Assembly (NCBI GenBank): GCA_007570785.1
Contig: ML660201.1
Location: 33,727,840 to 33,791,839 of the forward strand
From: Antilocapra americana
Lineage: Eukaryota > Chordata > Mammalia > Artiodactyla > Antilocapridae
Reading direction: 5' to 3'
DNA: 64,000 nt
Made by a program: the position numbers and the translations under genes. Of the stretch, positions 51,740 to 62,972 are shown in pieces (within the stretch, counting starts at the first letter, position 1; each line of letters opens with the position of its first letter). A model generated the notes under the pieces. The model made no database searches and was not told the origin of the DNA. It saw nothing but the letters and a program-made list of their open reading frames with translations.

Positions 51740-51748
51740 CATGTTCAC

Positions 51749-51895
51749 AGTTTTGTGTTGTATCTTATAATAACCTTGTAAGATAGGTTTTATTATGCAT
51801 TCTATAGACGCTAAGCAGAGAGATACTAAGTAACTTGCCTAATGTCACACAGCTAGTAAATGGCCAAGCTGAAATTTGAATTAACATCACTTGAT
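51749..51895 (-). mobile_element. MIR SINE, right half of the split copy
   Basis: TCTTATAATAACCTTGTAAG, ATAGACGCTAAGCAGAGAG, AAGTAACTTGCCTAATGTC and ACACAGCTAGTAAATGGCC in antisense order. Confidence 0.85.
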
Positions 51896-52900
51896 TCTGA
51901 AGCTTCCACAACTTGTAGAAATGATGGGTGTGAACCATCTTGGAACCTCTGTGTGTTTTACAAACATACTACATGAATAAATGCATTTATTTCTATGATC
52001 TGTTTGTTTATAAACATTTAGGACACTTTGGTGATCTCTATATTTATAAATGTTTAGGATACCTGACATGGTAAGAAGTTGGTGGTTTCCAAATGAGATG
52101 GTACTGTATTTAAGGAAAAAAGTACTGTTCCCTTTTATATTAATTCAAATCAAGTGCTTTGTTAAATTTTGAAAAGCACAGGTATTTATGCTGTTGTGTT
52201 GGGCTTTTCAACTAGGAAATAAAAGTGTCAGCTAAGAGGAGTGGGAGGTTTTAGTTAGCTAAATTTCTGGCTGTTTAAAATTAAATCTCAGTTCATTTTC
52301 AATCTTGTTTTGGCAAATTTGGACAATATATCCAATCACTCTTCTGCCTTAGTAGGAAGAGCACAGTTACCCAACTGTCTTGTGATGGAGAATATGGCAG
52401 CCATATAAATCATTATCCTGAACACGAAGTGGATTGATTGTGGGTTGATTGTGAGCATCATCTAAGTTTGATATCTTGCCCCTTGCTGGACCCCAGGCTG
52501 TGATCTGGCAGGATAGACAGATGTCTGATTTCTTCCCTCACCCCTCCTTATTATGCTTCTAGAAGCTTCGATGTGAATGACAGAGGAAGTCCTCAGTGGG
52601 GAAATTTATTCTTATTTGAATATGTACCCATGTTTGACCTCCATTCTTTATGTCCCAGCCTAGTAGGCGTATGGCGTGTACCTGGCACCTGCATCACCTT
52701 TGTCCATTGTGGACCTCACTGATGACACGCCACACTCTTTGTCAAGCTCGAGCACAACCTCAAACTACTCCTCAACCCAGGCCTCAGGTAGCCTGTAGTG
52801 ATTAGTTGTAGTTGCCCCAAGAGATTGAACTTACATGACATGTCTTCTCTTGAACACTGCCTGGAAGTTGATTCTTTCAGTTTGGTAAATAAATACCAAC
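51896..52900. other. About 1 kb of AT-rich single-copy sequence
   Basis: Near-repeats of TATAAACATTTAGGA and TATAAATGTTTAGGA at about 52010 and 52044, and the doublet GGATTGATTGTGGGTTGATTG near 52431, are small local duplications. No gene recognised. Confidence 0.4.
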
Positions 52901-52912
52901 CACCTATTAAAT

Positions 52913-53106
52913 ATAAAGCATCTGCCTGCAATGTAGAAGACCTGGGTTCAATCCCTGACTTGAGAGGATCCCCTGGAGAAGGAAATGGCAACCCACTCCA
53001 GTACTCTTGCCTGGAAAATTCCATGGATGGAGGAGCCTGGTAGGCTACAGTCCATGGAGTCGCAAAGAGTTGGACACGACCGAGTGACTTCACTTTCACT
53101 CTCTCT
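52913..53106 (+). mobile_element. Bov-tA SINE, head-truncated, with target duplication
   Basis: AAAGCATCTGCCTGCAATGTAG, GGGTTCAATCCCTGAC (B-box), GGAGAAGGAAATGGCAACCC and GAGTTGGACACGACCGAGTG. Flanked by CACCTATTAAAT (52901-52912) and CACCTGTTAATT (53107-53118), 10 of 12 identical. Confidence 0.95.
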
Positions 53107-53118
53107 CACCTGTTAATT

Positions 53119-54149
53119 GCTTAGGCATGCTGAAAAGACATTTTATTTTCTACTTATTGTGTTGTTTTATTCTTCCTCCCCTAAAGTGATGACCTACAAG
53201 CTTACTGAAAGTTTCAGTTAGTTGAATTTTTAGTTAAAATTTTAGGAGTGTTTTTCTTTCTCTGTGACTTCCATCCCGTTGTTCTGATTAACATGGTGGC
53301 CATCCTTAAGGCTCCTGTCGCTTTTCATTACCAGTGATGCAGGCTCTTTATCCAGCTTTCCCGCTCTGATGCTCCCAGAAGGATACCTGCTATCTGAGGG
53401 ACTGTTTCCTGTAGGCAGCCTCTTGGCAGCTCAACCAGTGGCCAGGTGGCCGACGCACACGCAGTGGCTGCTGTCGGCTCACTGTGCTGCTGCCAGCTGA
53501 TGTCCTTTCCTGACAGCTTAGCTATCAGGATTCAGGAGTTCGTGTGAATTACCGCCCGCGTCTCCTACTTGCATTTGGGGTCACATGGTGGAAGTCAGCT
53601 GGAGAGTCTGCCAGGACTAGAAGCTTGCCCCCGGTTGTGACAGTGAATCCTCCCCTGGCCCCAGCCTAAGCCCCTCCGCCTGCTTCCAGTGCAGGCTGGG
53701 CCACCACACTGAAGCACTGAAACACCTGGCTCATTAGGAAGCAGGGCAAAAACGCAGAGCAGAGAACTCCCATGTTCCTGTCTCAGCAGCAGGAGCTTGA
53801 GTTCTTGCTTGAATGGCCTCTGAAAGGTTGAAAAGCAGCCCTAATCACCGGGCTTGATTTTGATCAGACTAGCTTGAACCTGCCTTCTGCTCACTTTGTC
53901 ATTTGGGCTGCCTAAACACCAGTGTGGTTTGCCCTTGCCATCCTTAAAAATTGCCTTCCATCCTGTATTATTGAATGCCTAAGATTCAGCACCCTATGTG
54001 GTCAGGATGATATCATGTACTATTTTGAATTTTTAAAAGCAGACATCTCAGAGAGTGAGAAATAGAACATCTGCAAAACATAAGGCAGTGTCTGTGGGCC
54101 TGCGGGGAACAGCAGAGAAGACCTTTTACACTTAGCCAGTTCTCTAAAC
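53119..54149. other. About 1 kb of single-copy sequence, GC-richer in the middle
   Basis: 53.42-53.70 kb is GC-rich with several CpGs (GGCCGACGCACACGCAGTGG near 53445; CCGCCCGCG near 53551). No repeat recognised and no supported frame. Candidate for a regulatory element. Confidence 0.35.
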
Positions 54150-54328
54150 CAGGTGTTTTTAACTTGAAATCCATGAGCACCAAAGGAACAGTAAAGACTG
54201 ACAAAGTTTTTGAAATTAAATGCAGCATTTACTATGAATGTATGTATGTTCACCGTTTAAAGGAAGAGGATCCCAGCTTTCATCAGACTCTTAAAGTTGT
54301 TAAGTCACTTGAAAGTTAATAAGAAGTG
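54150..54328 (+). mobile_element. hAT-type MITE
   Basis: CAGGTGTTTTTAACTTGAAATCC, GCTTTCATCAGACTCTTAAAG and a degenerate right terminus GTTAATAAGAAGTG follow the order of a short hAT family with CAGGGGTTCTTAACC-type ends. Confidence 0.5.
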
Positions 54329-54994
54329 CTGGATTGGATGGTAGATGGTTGTAAGCTCACCCAGGAAACTCTCCTGAGGTTAACTTTGGACTGGCAAAGA
54401 TCCTTCTGCCCTATACAAATACGTCACAGTTCTGCAAAGCTCTCTGGAACTGAAAGGAGAGAATTACCTCGTTCTCTCCCATTTTATATATGGGTAAATT
54501 GAGGTCTGGAATCTCAGATGCCAAAGCCACAGGAGTACTTCTTTCTTCTGTGTTTCAGATACTTTTTATTATTAACTTAATAGTTCCAACAAGTTTTTGT
54601 AACATTTACTTTAGGTTAAACTACAGTTTTTCAGTCTTCCTGTATTCAAGGTGTTCGTTCCGATTTTGGACATTTTGCAGTACACTTAGCAGAATTACAT
54701 TACATGGCAGTTCCGATACGAATCTTGATCATTCTCAGCATATATTCTTCTCTGCCCTAGCTTTCCTGTGTCTTCGTTAATCCTGGAAGAAGACAGTCTT
54801 TCTTTGATGTGGTTTTGATGATGTAATACTGATCTTATAGTTGACTCACACTTTCCATTTTTGGCATCATTGTAACAATGTAGATTTTCGGTAATCCAAA
54901 AAAATGAATATTAAAAAAAAAATTTTCATACCGATTCTATCTTTTTTGTGTGCCCATAAAGTGTTCAGCCTCTAGTTGAGAACTACCAAGCTAG
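54329..54994. other. Single-copy sequence, nothing recognised
   Basis: AT-rich; a 96-codon plus frame (54490-54780) has no domain. A second hAT-like scrap is possible at 54.85-54.99 kb (ending TAGTTGAGAACTACC). Confidence 0.35.
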
Positions 54995-55690
54995 ATTCCG
55001 GGCTGGATTGAACACTTGCTGTTTTAGGTTAGACTTAGGGTTATAAGATAAGCTCCTTGATCTCATGGAAGTCATAGTGGGAGAAACATTTAATAGATCC
55101 ACCAACAGGTAAAGCAGTTTCTGATAGTGACAAATGTTAAGAAAAAAAAGTAAAGGATAACAGAATGGAGAGTGAATGAGAAGGGAAAGTGGGCTATTTT
55201 TCATAGAGGTCTTGGTGGAGGTGCCTTTGAGTAATTACATGGATAATGAAAAATAGGTCAGCTCAGAAAGAGCTCAGGGAAGGATGCTCCAGGCAGTAAA
55301 ACAGCCACTGCAGAGATCCTAAGAGAGGGATGGCCTGGCACACACGTAAGCACAGAGGACAATTAAAAGGTCATTGGGGCTGAAACATAGTAGAGAAGAT
55401 GGGGGGCAGTGGGACACAATGAAGTTGGAGAGCCAAGAAGGGGCCGGATTATACTGGATCTCATAGGCCAACATTAGGGAGTATGTGCTTTAATTGTGGT
55501 GGGAAGCCATTGGAGGTTTTTAAGCAGGGCAGTTGAGTGATACCGCCATTGTTTTTAAAAGCAAAGCAGTTAGTAGAAAATAGATTCTAGAGAGGTCAGA
55601 GTGGATGCAGGGAAGAATTAGTAGGCTGTTGTACCCCAGGCAGGAGGCGATGCTGACCAGGTGGGGAGAGGTGGAGATAGTAGAGCCCAT
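54995..55690 (-). mobile_element. L2 LINE
   Basis: Antisense L2: CTCCTTGATCTCATGGAAGTC, GGATGCTCCAGGCAGTAAAAC, GGGAAGCCATTGGAGGTTTTT and AAGCAGGGCAGTTGAGTG in the same order as in the 35-kb copy. Confidence 0.78.
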
Positions 55691-56689
55691 GGATAAGTGA
55701 CCAAGCCCCTTCCCCGGCTCCAGGAAAGCCCGTTGGGTCAACTCAGGCAGAAGCACGTGGGCGTCGCTGCACCCCTGGCTTTGGGGGTGGGAGGCCCATC
55801 TAGGAGACATACATCCTTCACCATCACCTTGTCAGATCTGAATATAACAGATTCTTAAATATTTTCAGTGTCTCACTCCTGTAGACCATGTGAATTCAAT
55901 TCATCCAGGGCTTCTTTCCAATAAAACATGAAACCAGGAAGTGTTATTTTCTTTTTCTGTACTTCCCTGCATCCCCTTGCTGCTGCAGAGTGAGGAGACT
56001 GGTCATGGCTCAGAACAAAACCACGTAAACCTTTCCACAGATCGGGTTTGAAGAATGGAAATCAACATCTTGCCTTTCCCCCCCGCCTTTTTTTTTTGGT
56101 CTGTCCCCCTTGTGGGAAACCCTGAGAAATGTGTTTTGGTTTTTTTCTGGACTTGACTGAAGCCAGGTCTCCTCTGAAAATAACGTCTTTCCCTGTTGTG
56201 TCTAACTCAATCTCAATGGCAGGGCTGCACTTCCAGCCTCAGTACTTGGTAAACACCCAATTTCTTGACACTCCTGTTTCCCAAGTCCACTGGGGTCATC
56301 TCGAGCCGTTGAGCTTATTCATGGAGGAACGTGGATTTCTGGGAAGTTTCTGCCTCCAGCCTTCAGCACGGATATTAAAGGGCCCCTGTCAAGTTTTGGA
56401 GGGGTGTGACCATTGCCAGAATCCCCACAAGCCAGGCCCCTGAGGGGTGCTCTCGCCAGCTGGCCCTCATCCACACCAGAAACGGCTGGATTGCAGAGGT
56501 TCTCTGTATATGGAGCTGGCTGAGTTCCCCTGGATGAAAGGCAGGCTAATATAAACTGAAAATGTTATTAATAAGCAGCCACTTAAGAATTTCCTATGAC
56601 TTGCCAGTGATTTGGGGGCCTCTACGTGAACAGGGAGAAAAGCACAACTTGTTTTACATGGATTAGGGGACCAGCGCAGTCAGTCTGCT
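55691..56689. other. About 1 kb of single-copy sequence
   Basis: A C8-G-CC-T10 tract is at about 56079-56098. The 104-codon plus frame (56129-56443) shows no domain. No gene recognised. Confidence 0.4.
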
Positions 56690-56940
56690 GGGCCTCAAAA
56701 CAGGCGCTCAGGTGTTCAGTGAAGGGTTCTGGAATCTAGCCGGTCCAGGTTTGCGTTTCCAGTTTTCGTAGTCTCCCGGCTGTGGGAGCATGAGTGAGTT
56801 TCAGAAACACTTTGAGCCTTGGTTTTCCCATCTATAAAATGAAGGTGATATTACTGATTTCCATCTCTTACTGTGCTGTGAGGATTAAGTTAAGAACGCG
56901 TGGAAAGTGTTTTGCACAGAGCTTTGCATAACTCCAAAAA
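56690..56940 (+). mobile_element. MIR SINE
   Basis: GTTCTGGAATCTAGCCGGTCC, TTGGTTTTCCCATCTATAAAATG, GCTGTGAGGATTAAGTTAAG and TTTTGCACAGAGCTTTGC in sense order. Confidence 0.8.
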
Positions 56941-57084
56941 TGTCCTTTTCAAAACTAAAGTTAGAAACAGCACACCCCAGAATTGGAACCAAACTGACTC
57001 GATTTGCCCTGCTTCAGGGTGGAAAGTAGAAGATTTGGCATTCTAGACACGGCACACTTAATAGTAACAACCACAGTGCTTGGC

Positions 57085-57200
57085 TTCTCTGAGCACTACC
57101 TTCTTCTGTGAAATGGCAATAATAACCCTTTTCCCTCTGATGAACCTTGTAGATATTTTTGACAGGTCACAGAGTTCCCTGAATTGAAAGTGCATGGGAA
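57085..57200 (+). mobile_element. MIR SINE fragment
   Basis: CTACCTTCTTCTGTGAAATGGC, AATAATAACCCTTTTCCCTC and CTTGTAGATATTTTTGACAGG; diverged. Confidence 0.5.
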
Positions 57201-57599
57201 GCTCTGAAGTGTTTGATTAGTCCCAGGGTCATAATTTAATATCTAAGCCTGTTTAACCTTATTGTATCTTGGTAAGAAAGTAAGGTCATCTTTGTGACCT
57301 TGAAGTGTTAAAAGCATGGTAAAATAAGTAAGCCTTAGGTAAAGATGGTAATCAAATTCCCTTCGTCAGTCCAGCACACCTTCAAGTATATACTAGGTGT
57401 TTAATAAAGACTTACAGAAATGAATTGTTTGCCACCCATCTGTTTTCCATTGATCTGTTTCCATCCCAATTAAAATATATTAATAGGGGCTAAATCAACT
57501 TCTAGCAAATAAGAACCATGACTATTTTTATTGACTTGTTTTACTTTTTGTCCCTACACATAGCACAGGGCCTATCAAACTTCCCCAGTCAGATTTCAC
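57201..57599. other. Mostly single-copy sequence with L2-like scraps
   Basis: TATACTAGGTGTTTAATAAAG near 57387 and CCCTACACATAGCACAGGGCC near 57551 resemble L2 3' ends but are too short to bound. Confidence 0.35.
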
Positions 57600-57735
57600 T
57601 ATAGCCAGCATAGTGAAGGTATTATTTAATACCAGCTGTAGGTATTATTTAATCCTAACAGCCACTCAGTGAAGTGGCAGAGATAGGGTTTGAACCCAAG
57701 GCACTGTGCCTCCAAGATCTTAATTCACTGCATGG
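57600..57735 (-). mobile_element. MIR SINE fragment
   Basis: GTATTATTTAATCCTAACAGCC, CAGTGAAGTGGCAGAGATAGG and TTTGAACCCAAGGCACTG in antisense order. GGTATTATTTAAT occurs twice in a row nearby (about 57618 and 57641), a small local duplication. Confidence 0.7.
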
Positions 57736-60389
57736 TCACAGTATGCTATTTTTGAGTACTTAGGGGATATTTAATGCTTCAGATTTGGTCTCCGTGGGGT
57801 TAGCCAACTTCTTCTACACAAGAGGTAGTGACTGAACAAGTACTTTGGCAGGTGGCATGGAAAAGAAAGGCAAACAGAGAGGTATTTTGTGGAGCCTTAC
57901 AATTCTCATTTTGAAGTCAGAAGGTGAGGAGTGTTACAATTCAGTGTGTAGTCATTTCCTCAGAAACTGTTCCCCTGAGGGACTCATCTGGAAAGGAGGA
58001 GCCCTTGGAACTGAATCTGCTCCGCATCCAATGAAGGAAAAATGTACATGCCATAAAATCACAGTTAACATATGGACCAAGTGAAATGGAGGGACTGATC
58101 CAGGCATAACCATTCCATCTACCTTGGTTGCTTCTTAGGAAGGCAGTGGATCTGAAAGCAGCTCAGGAAATCAGAGCTTCTCTAGGTACTCACAGCCTTC
58201 CCTACAGATGCAGTGATGCAGGTAGCAGTGTTGCCATGGAGACACCATCAGTGGCCAAGCTCTTTCCCTTGAGGGTTCACTCTTACTACTCATCATGGTG
58301 CTGGATTAACTGGCTGTGTGTTTGGGAGGCAGATTCCTCACTGGCCTGTGAACATGTTTACAGTCAAGTGGAAACTCCTTCACTTGGGTTGCATGCATAG
58401 TTTTGCACCTGCTGACTTTTCACCATCTTAGACTCCTCTCAATGTCTTGATAGTAACCTTGATCTCTCTTAGCTGTATGCCTTTATCCACCTGTCAGGAA
58501 TACTCCTTCCTCCTCTTTTCTGCCTAGCAACCTCCTACTCAGCAAGGTGGTATCCAGTGCCCAGCATGTACTAGGTGTTCTATTAATAACTGACCTAACA
58601 ACAAAGTCACAAGACTGTTCAGTTTTTTTATTTCTAGGTCTCAAAACTTATTTTGAAAAACTACAGTGTTGTATACAATTAACAAGAGTAGCATGATGAA
58701 CTTCCAGAAAGCCTTCTAGAAAGGTCTGTTGCTAGCATTTAGCACTTTTGTGCTGCTTGTTCCCCCCTTCCTCCCACTCTCTTTTTTGCATGCCCATGCA
58801 CACAGTGCATACAGATATATTATTATTTTTGCTCAACCCTTTGAAATGAAATGATAAGCAGAGTCCTTGACCTATGTGTGTTTCAGCATCTGTCTCCTAA
58901 ATAAATACCTTCTCTTGAGTAACCTCACAAGTACTTGACTTTGAAATTTATGATCTAGCTCTTTGTGACTATATTTTTGTGTCCCAGTCACACAGGAGCT
59001 TCTTACTGTTTTGTTTTAATCCCTCACAATATCCACCAGAATTCATGGTTTATAGTAGACGTACAGTGATTTGTTGTTTAATAAATGAAGCTGCCTGCAG
59101 CAGACACTTGGGACAGGCCCCTCTTCCCCCGGGCATTCACCTTCTCAGAGTCCTCTGACCCATGGTTCCTCCATCCTTAGGAACTATCACTCTGTAGCCT
59201 GCCTATTTTGCATGTGGGGTGGGCCACAGGGGCCCAAGTGTAATTCTCACCCAATGACTGTTGGGGATTGGGTAGGAGGTGAGTACCCCTGCCTCTTTGA
59301 TTCTCTAGTAGGACATCTGTAAGGAATGTTCTAAACCATCTCCCATAGCTTCTCCACTAAATGAGTCACAGTTGCCGAGAGCTGCAGCTGCCCATCACCC
59401 CTCCATGCATTGGCATCATTCCCTGCCCTGCTTCCCCTCCCCAGTTCCTTCTCAGAAGCTTGGGGGTTGCCTCCCAACCTTCTTTATGTTCAGAGCCCTT
59501 TCCCAAATCTGATTGAGGGAAACCAGATCTAACACATGGCTCTTCCATTGCCGAGACATCAGACCCGGAAATCAAAGTCTGGTCATTGATACTCACAATA
59601 TGAAAAGTCATCCAGGAGGCTTAATTAAAAAATGTTTCCATTGCCTAAAAAATTCCAAGATAAATTAGCCCAAAGTAGGGCACCATGTATATATCTTCGT
59701 GGAAATAGGAATTGACATCTTAGAGGAAACAACTGCCACTAAAAATGATCCTGTACCAAGTTGGGCAGCGCCTGGCAGGGATAATCTCCTCTGGTGCAGA
59801 TGGCCAGAGCCGCTGGAGCCCAGGCAGAGGGCAGGGAGTATGACGGGCCAGACAGCGGGTTTTGGCTCTGTGTTTGCACCAGCCTCGTACCCAGCGGGCC
59901 CTGTCACGGTCTCCGCCTTTGAGCTTCTGTGTTGATTAGGAAACCGTTTTTCCTTTCTCACAGAGATAGAAATCTTGCTTCCAGACATGGCAAGTGTCAA
60001 GGTTCATGCCTGGGTCCCTCAGTCTGACTGAGTGTTTGCCAAGAAAGAGGAAAAACACAGTATTGTGGTTGGGGGGATGGAGAGTGAAGGAGCCAGTGAG
60101 GCTGCAAATAACAGGATATGTTGACATCTGGGTATCAAGACAGGGAGATAGGAATTCCAAGGCAAAGGGAATTCAGGAAAAAGGAAGAGCTTTCCTTCAA
60201 CCCACTAAGATGGCCTCTTCCCCAAAATCTCACATCATTGCTTTGGTACAGGCAGGGGCTCAGCTGGCTTGATCACCATCATCCATGGTGGAGGAAGGGA
60301 TGTCAACACTGGCCTCCTGAGACATTCACTCCATACTCTTCCCCTTGCCGTAGCCTCTGCTTGCCTCTCCTCCTCCTGGCGAACTCTCC
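57736..60389. other. About 2.65 kb, mostly single-copy, no gene recognised
   Basis: Weak L2-like 3' ends at about 58430-58600 (CCCAGCATGTACTAGGTGTTC) and 59000-59090. GC-richer at 59.75-59.93 kb with overlapping frames of 78 and 111 codons on opposite strands, neither with a domain. A 138-codon frame (60118-60534) runs into the L2 that follows. Confidence 0.4.
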
Positions 60390-60710
60390 CTGGTCTTCCC
60401 CAGAGCTGCCTCCTGCTCCGTCTTGTCATCACAACTCACGTGTCATTTCAGTGGGGAGGCCTGTCCTGATCCATCCTTGGCCCCTCTCTCCTCTCCTCGT
60501 TTGTTTTCATCATGACAGTCACCGCGGTCTGTAAGTGGCAAGTTTATCTATGCGTTGACCTGACTCTTGTCTCTCTTCCTCACTGGACTTGAAGCCCCAT
60601 GAGGTTAGAGATACTGTCTGAATCTCAGCATCTTTGTACAAGGCCTAGCACCAGTAGATGTTCCATCACTGTTTGCTTGAATGGTTGGATGGTTGGACAG
60701 ATGATGAAAA
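60390..60710 (+). mobile_element. L2 LINE 3' end
   Basis: Sense L2: CCTCACTGGACTTGAAGCCCC, ATGAGGTTAGAGATACTGTC, CAAGGCCTAGCACCAGTAG and a TTGAATGGTTGGATGGTTGG tail. The left limit is uncertain. Confidence 0.7.
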
Positions 60711-60774
60711 GAGTGGAAAGATGCACACAGAAAAGAAGGAAGATTTGATCAGTCTCCTAAAAAGAAAAAAGGTG

Positions 60775-60960
60775 ATAGAGCTTTGGTCTTGGAGTTGGAC
60801 AATGTAGGTTTTAATCTGTGGACTTCAGTCAAGTTGCTTATGAGTTTGTAGGACACTTAGTTCATCTGTGTGAAACGGATACAAATGCCAACTTTATAGG
60901 GCAACTGAGAAGGAATAAAGGTGATGATAAACTGTGGAACAAAATGACTGTTATAAAAAC
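60775..60960 (+). mobile_element. MIR SINE
   Basis: TCTTGGAGTTGGACAATGTAGG, GACTTCAGTCAAGTTGC, TAGTTCATCTGTGTGAAACGG and CAACTGAGAAGGAATAAAG in sense order; diverged. Confidence 0.6.
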
Positions 60961-61018
60961 CTTTTGTAAATGTAAAAAAAGTTGCATAAACATTAGAAAT
61001 ATATTAGAAAACCTTTAC

Positions 61019-61094
61019 CTGCCATCCCCCAGTTCTCAAGCACATACTGGAGTCGACTGCCATCCCCCAGTTCTCAAGCACATACTGGAGTCGA
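61019..61094. repeat. Exact 38-bp tandem duplication
   Basis: 61019-61056 and 61057-61094 are identical over all 38 bases (unit begins CTGCCATCCCCC and ends ACTGGAGTCGA). No other copy was seen in the window. Perfect identity in a non-coding region suggests a recent event or an assembly error. Confidence 0.98.
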
Positions 61095-61429
61095 GGCCCT
61101 GGAGGTCAGACTTGTCCTGTGGAGTCCTCGATCCTTTGGGAACACATTTCCCCTTCTTGGAACATCCTCATCTCATCTCATTTCAAGCCAGCCTCCACAA
61201 GCCTATTTCCCACCCACCTGCCTTCCTGTCTTTCTGACCCTCCTCTTGTGTTTTTGTGCAGCACTCGGAAGGAGGGAGCTAAAGCCTTGTCGTGTGGGTC
61301 ATGTGATCATGTGACCAGGCAATTTTGGAGGGGAACGGCTAGTGTTCTTGGTGATCACTCAGTTTTGACAGTTCTGATTTATTCATCATGGGAATATCTC
61401 AGTGATACCCATTTTTATTAAAAAAAAAC
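61095..61429. other. Single-copy sequence
   Basis: Frames of 100 and 139 codons start here or run in from the tandem duplication, without domains. Contains a doubled M-box described separately. Confidence 0.4.
61299..61314. promoter_or_regulatory. Doubled M-box (TCATGTGA twice)
   Basis: Two adjacent TCATGTGA words with no spacer. This is the E-box variant bound by MITF/TFE family bHLH-ZIP factors. Only the sequence match is seen; binding is not shown. Confidence 0.35.
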
Positions 61430-61727
61430 AACTTTTTTTGTTGTTATTTTTGTTCTTGTTTTTTATTTAGTTATTTTCTTTGGCTATGCTGGGTCTTTGT
61501 TCCTGCATTTGCACTTTTCTCTAGTTGTAGTGAGCAGGGGCTGTTCTCTCTCTTCAGATTGTGGACTTCTGATTGTGGTGGCTTTTAGCACACTGGCTTC
61601 AGCAGTTGCGGTGCCCAGGCTTTGTTGCTCTGCAGCATGTGGAATCTCCCCGGACCAGACACCAAGCCTGTGTTCCCTGCGTTGGCAGGTGTATCGTTAA
61701 CCACTGCAGCACCAGAGAAGTCCTCTC
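61430..61727 (-). mobile_element. CHR-type SINE (cetartiodactyl, tRNA-Glu derived)
   Basis: Begins with a T/A-rich tail, then TTGGCTATGCTGGGTCTTTG, CTCTAGTTGTAGTGAGCAGGG, GCTTCAGCAGTTGCGGTGCCC, TGCAGCATGTGGAATCTCCC and ends TTAACCACTGCAGCACCAG. The tRNA-like end is on the right, so the element is on the minus strand. Diverged and with parts of the repeated body missing. Confidence 0.88.
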
Positions 61728-62907
61728 AGCGCTAAGTGAAATCAAGCAGACCCCACTTCCAGTTGTTACCGGCTTGCTTACACAGCACGGCAATGGCTTT
61801 TCTGCCAGGAGTGCCCACTTCTTTTCATTCCTTACATCCAGGCAGCCTGCAACCTAGTAAAATCTCTCTTGACTCAAAACACGTTTTTACCTGTTTTCTT
61901 GGTCAAACACATAAGGTGGAAAGGTGTTCCCAAAGATAGGGAACTCAGAATAAGTTTTGGCTCATCTTAGACCAGTGCTTTGCATGCATGTGCAAACTTG
62001 GATGTTTTTATTGGGAACTTGAGGGAATGGAGTCGCAGAGTGGACTGAGGAAGCCAGGCTCCTGCCCAGCCCCTCAGAAGTCTGGCCTGCCCAAGACAGA
62101 CCCTTTAGGTGGTTTGCAGTGACGTCAGTTATCGCACCATTGAGAGTCTGTGAGCGATATACAAAGACACAATTCAGAGCCAGGGCTTAGTGGTTTTAGA
62201 TTATCCATGACCCATCTCTCCCTACTTGCACAGCAAATTGAAAGTTGATAGCTGTTGAAATCCGGTTTTCAGATTTTTTTTTTTAATCTATCTGAGGGAC
62301 CCAGCTTAACTCTGTGATACCCTTAAGTATATACACAATTCCCACGTTGCCTGGCGTTTTCTACACTATGTACATAAAGTCTCTGATCCTGCTACAGGGC
62401 ACCAGATCAGAGCAAACCCACTTATCTGGATTGAAGAATGCACATCTCTTTGCCGAGAGTGTTGTGTGTCCATGTGTGGGTGGCTCTGGCTCATGTCTTT
62501 TTATTTCAGGCCAGAGTCTTGTCTCTCAGTACTCCCTGATAGCGCGCACACATAAATGAAATCTGGTCTCCAGTTCCTTCACATGAGGGGAAAAGAGGGC
62601 CCGCATCTGTTTCTGTTCAGCAGTGATTATCTCTGGGATTGTGAATGTTTGAATTATTTTTTTCTTCTTCTTGCTTATCTGTAGTTCCTGATTCTTTTCT
62701 ATGTACATTGTATGTTGCTTTTCTTTTTATGATAAGGGGGCAGTAACATTAAATTATGATAGGGAGAAAAAGACTTCCTCTTTTCCTCTGGTTAAGAGTA
62801 AAAGGAATGATTCTTGTGCCTTTAGTGAGCTGAAGTCATGGAAGAATTTAAATACCAAGGACACATCTGTTAATTAGCAAAAAGCTTTGGGGGCCTTTGG
62901 GGTATTT
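61728..62907. other. About 1.2 kb of single-copy sequence
   Basis: No repeat recognised. Holds a second perfect CRE at 62120-62127. Frames of 67-94 codons near 61.57-61.94 kb derive partly from the SINE and show no domain. Confidence 0.4.
62120..62127. promoter_or_regulatory. Second perfect CRE (TGACGTCA)
   Basis: Same 8-bp palindrome as at 43755. The surroundings are not CpG-rich and no splice donor context was noticed, so this one is weaker evidence for a promoter. Confidence 0.3.
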
Positions 62908-62918
62908 TAGTCCTCTGT

Positions 62919-62961
62919 ATTTTTTTATTATTAATTTTTATTGGAGTTTAGTTGCTTTCCA
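62919..62961 (-). mobile_element. 43-bp L1 3' insertion with target duplication
   Basis: ATTGGAGTTTAGTTGCTTTCC is the last part of the bovine L1 3' UTR in antisense, preceded by T-rich sequence (antisense poly-A). TAGTCCTCTGT (62908-62918) and TAGCCCTCTGT (62962-62972) form an 11-bp target duplication with one mismatch. Confidence 0.8.
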
Positions 62962-62972
62962 TAGCCCTCTGT

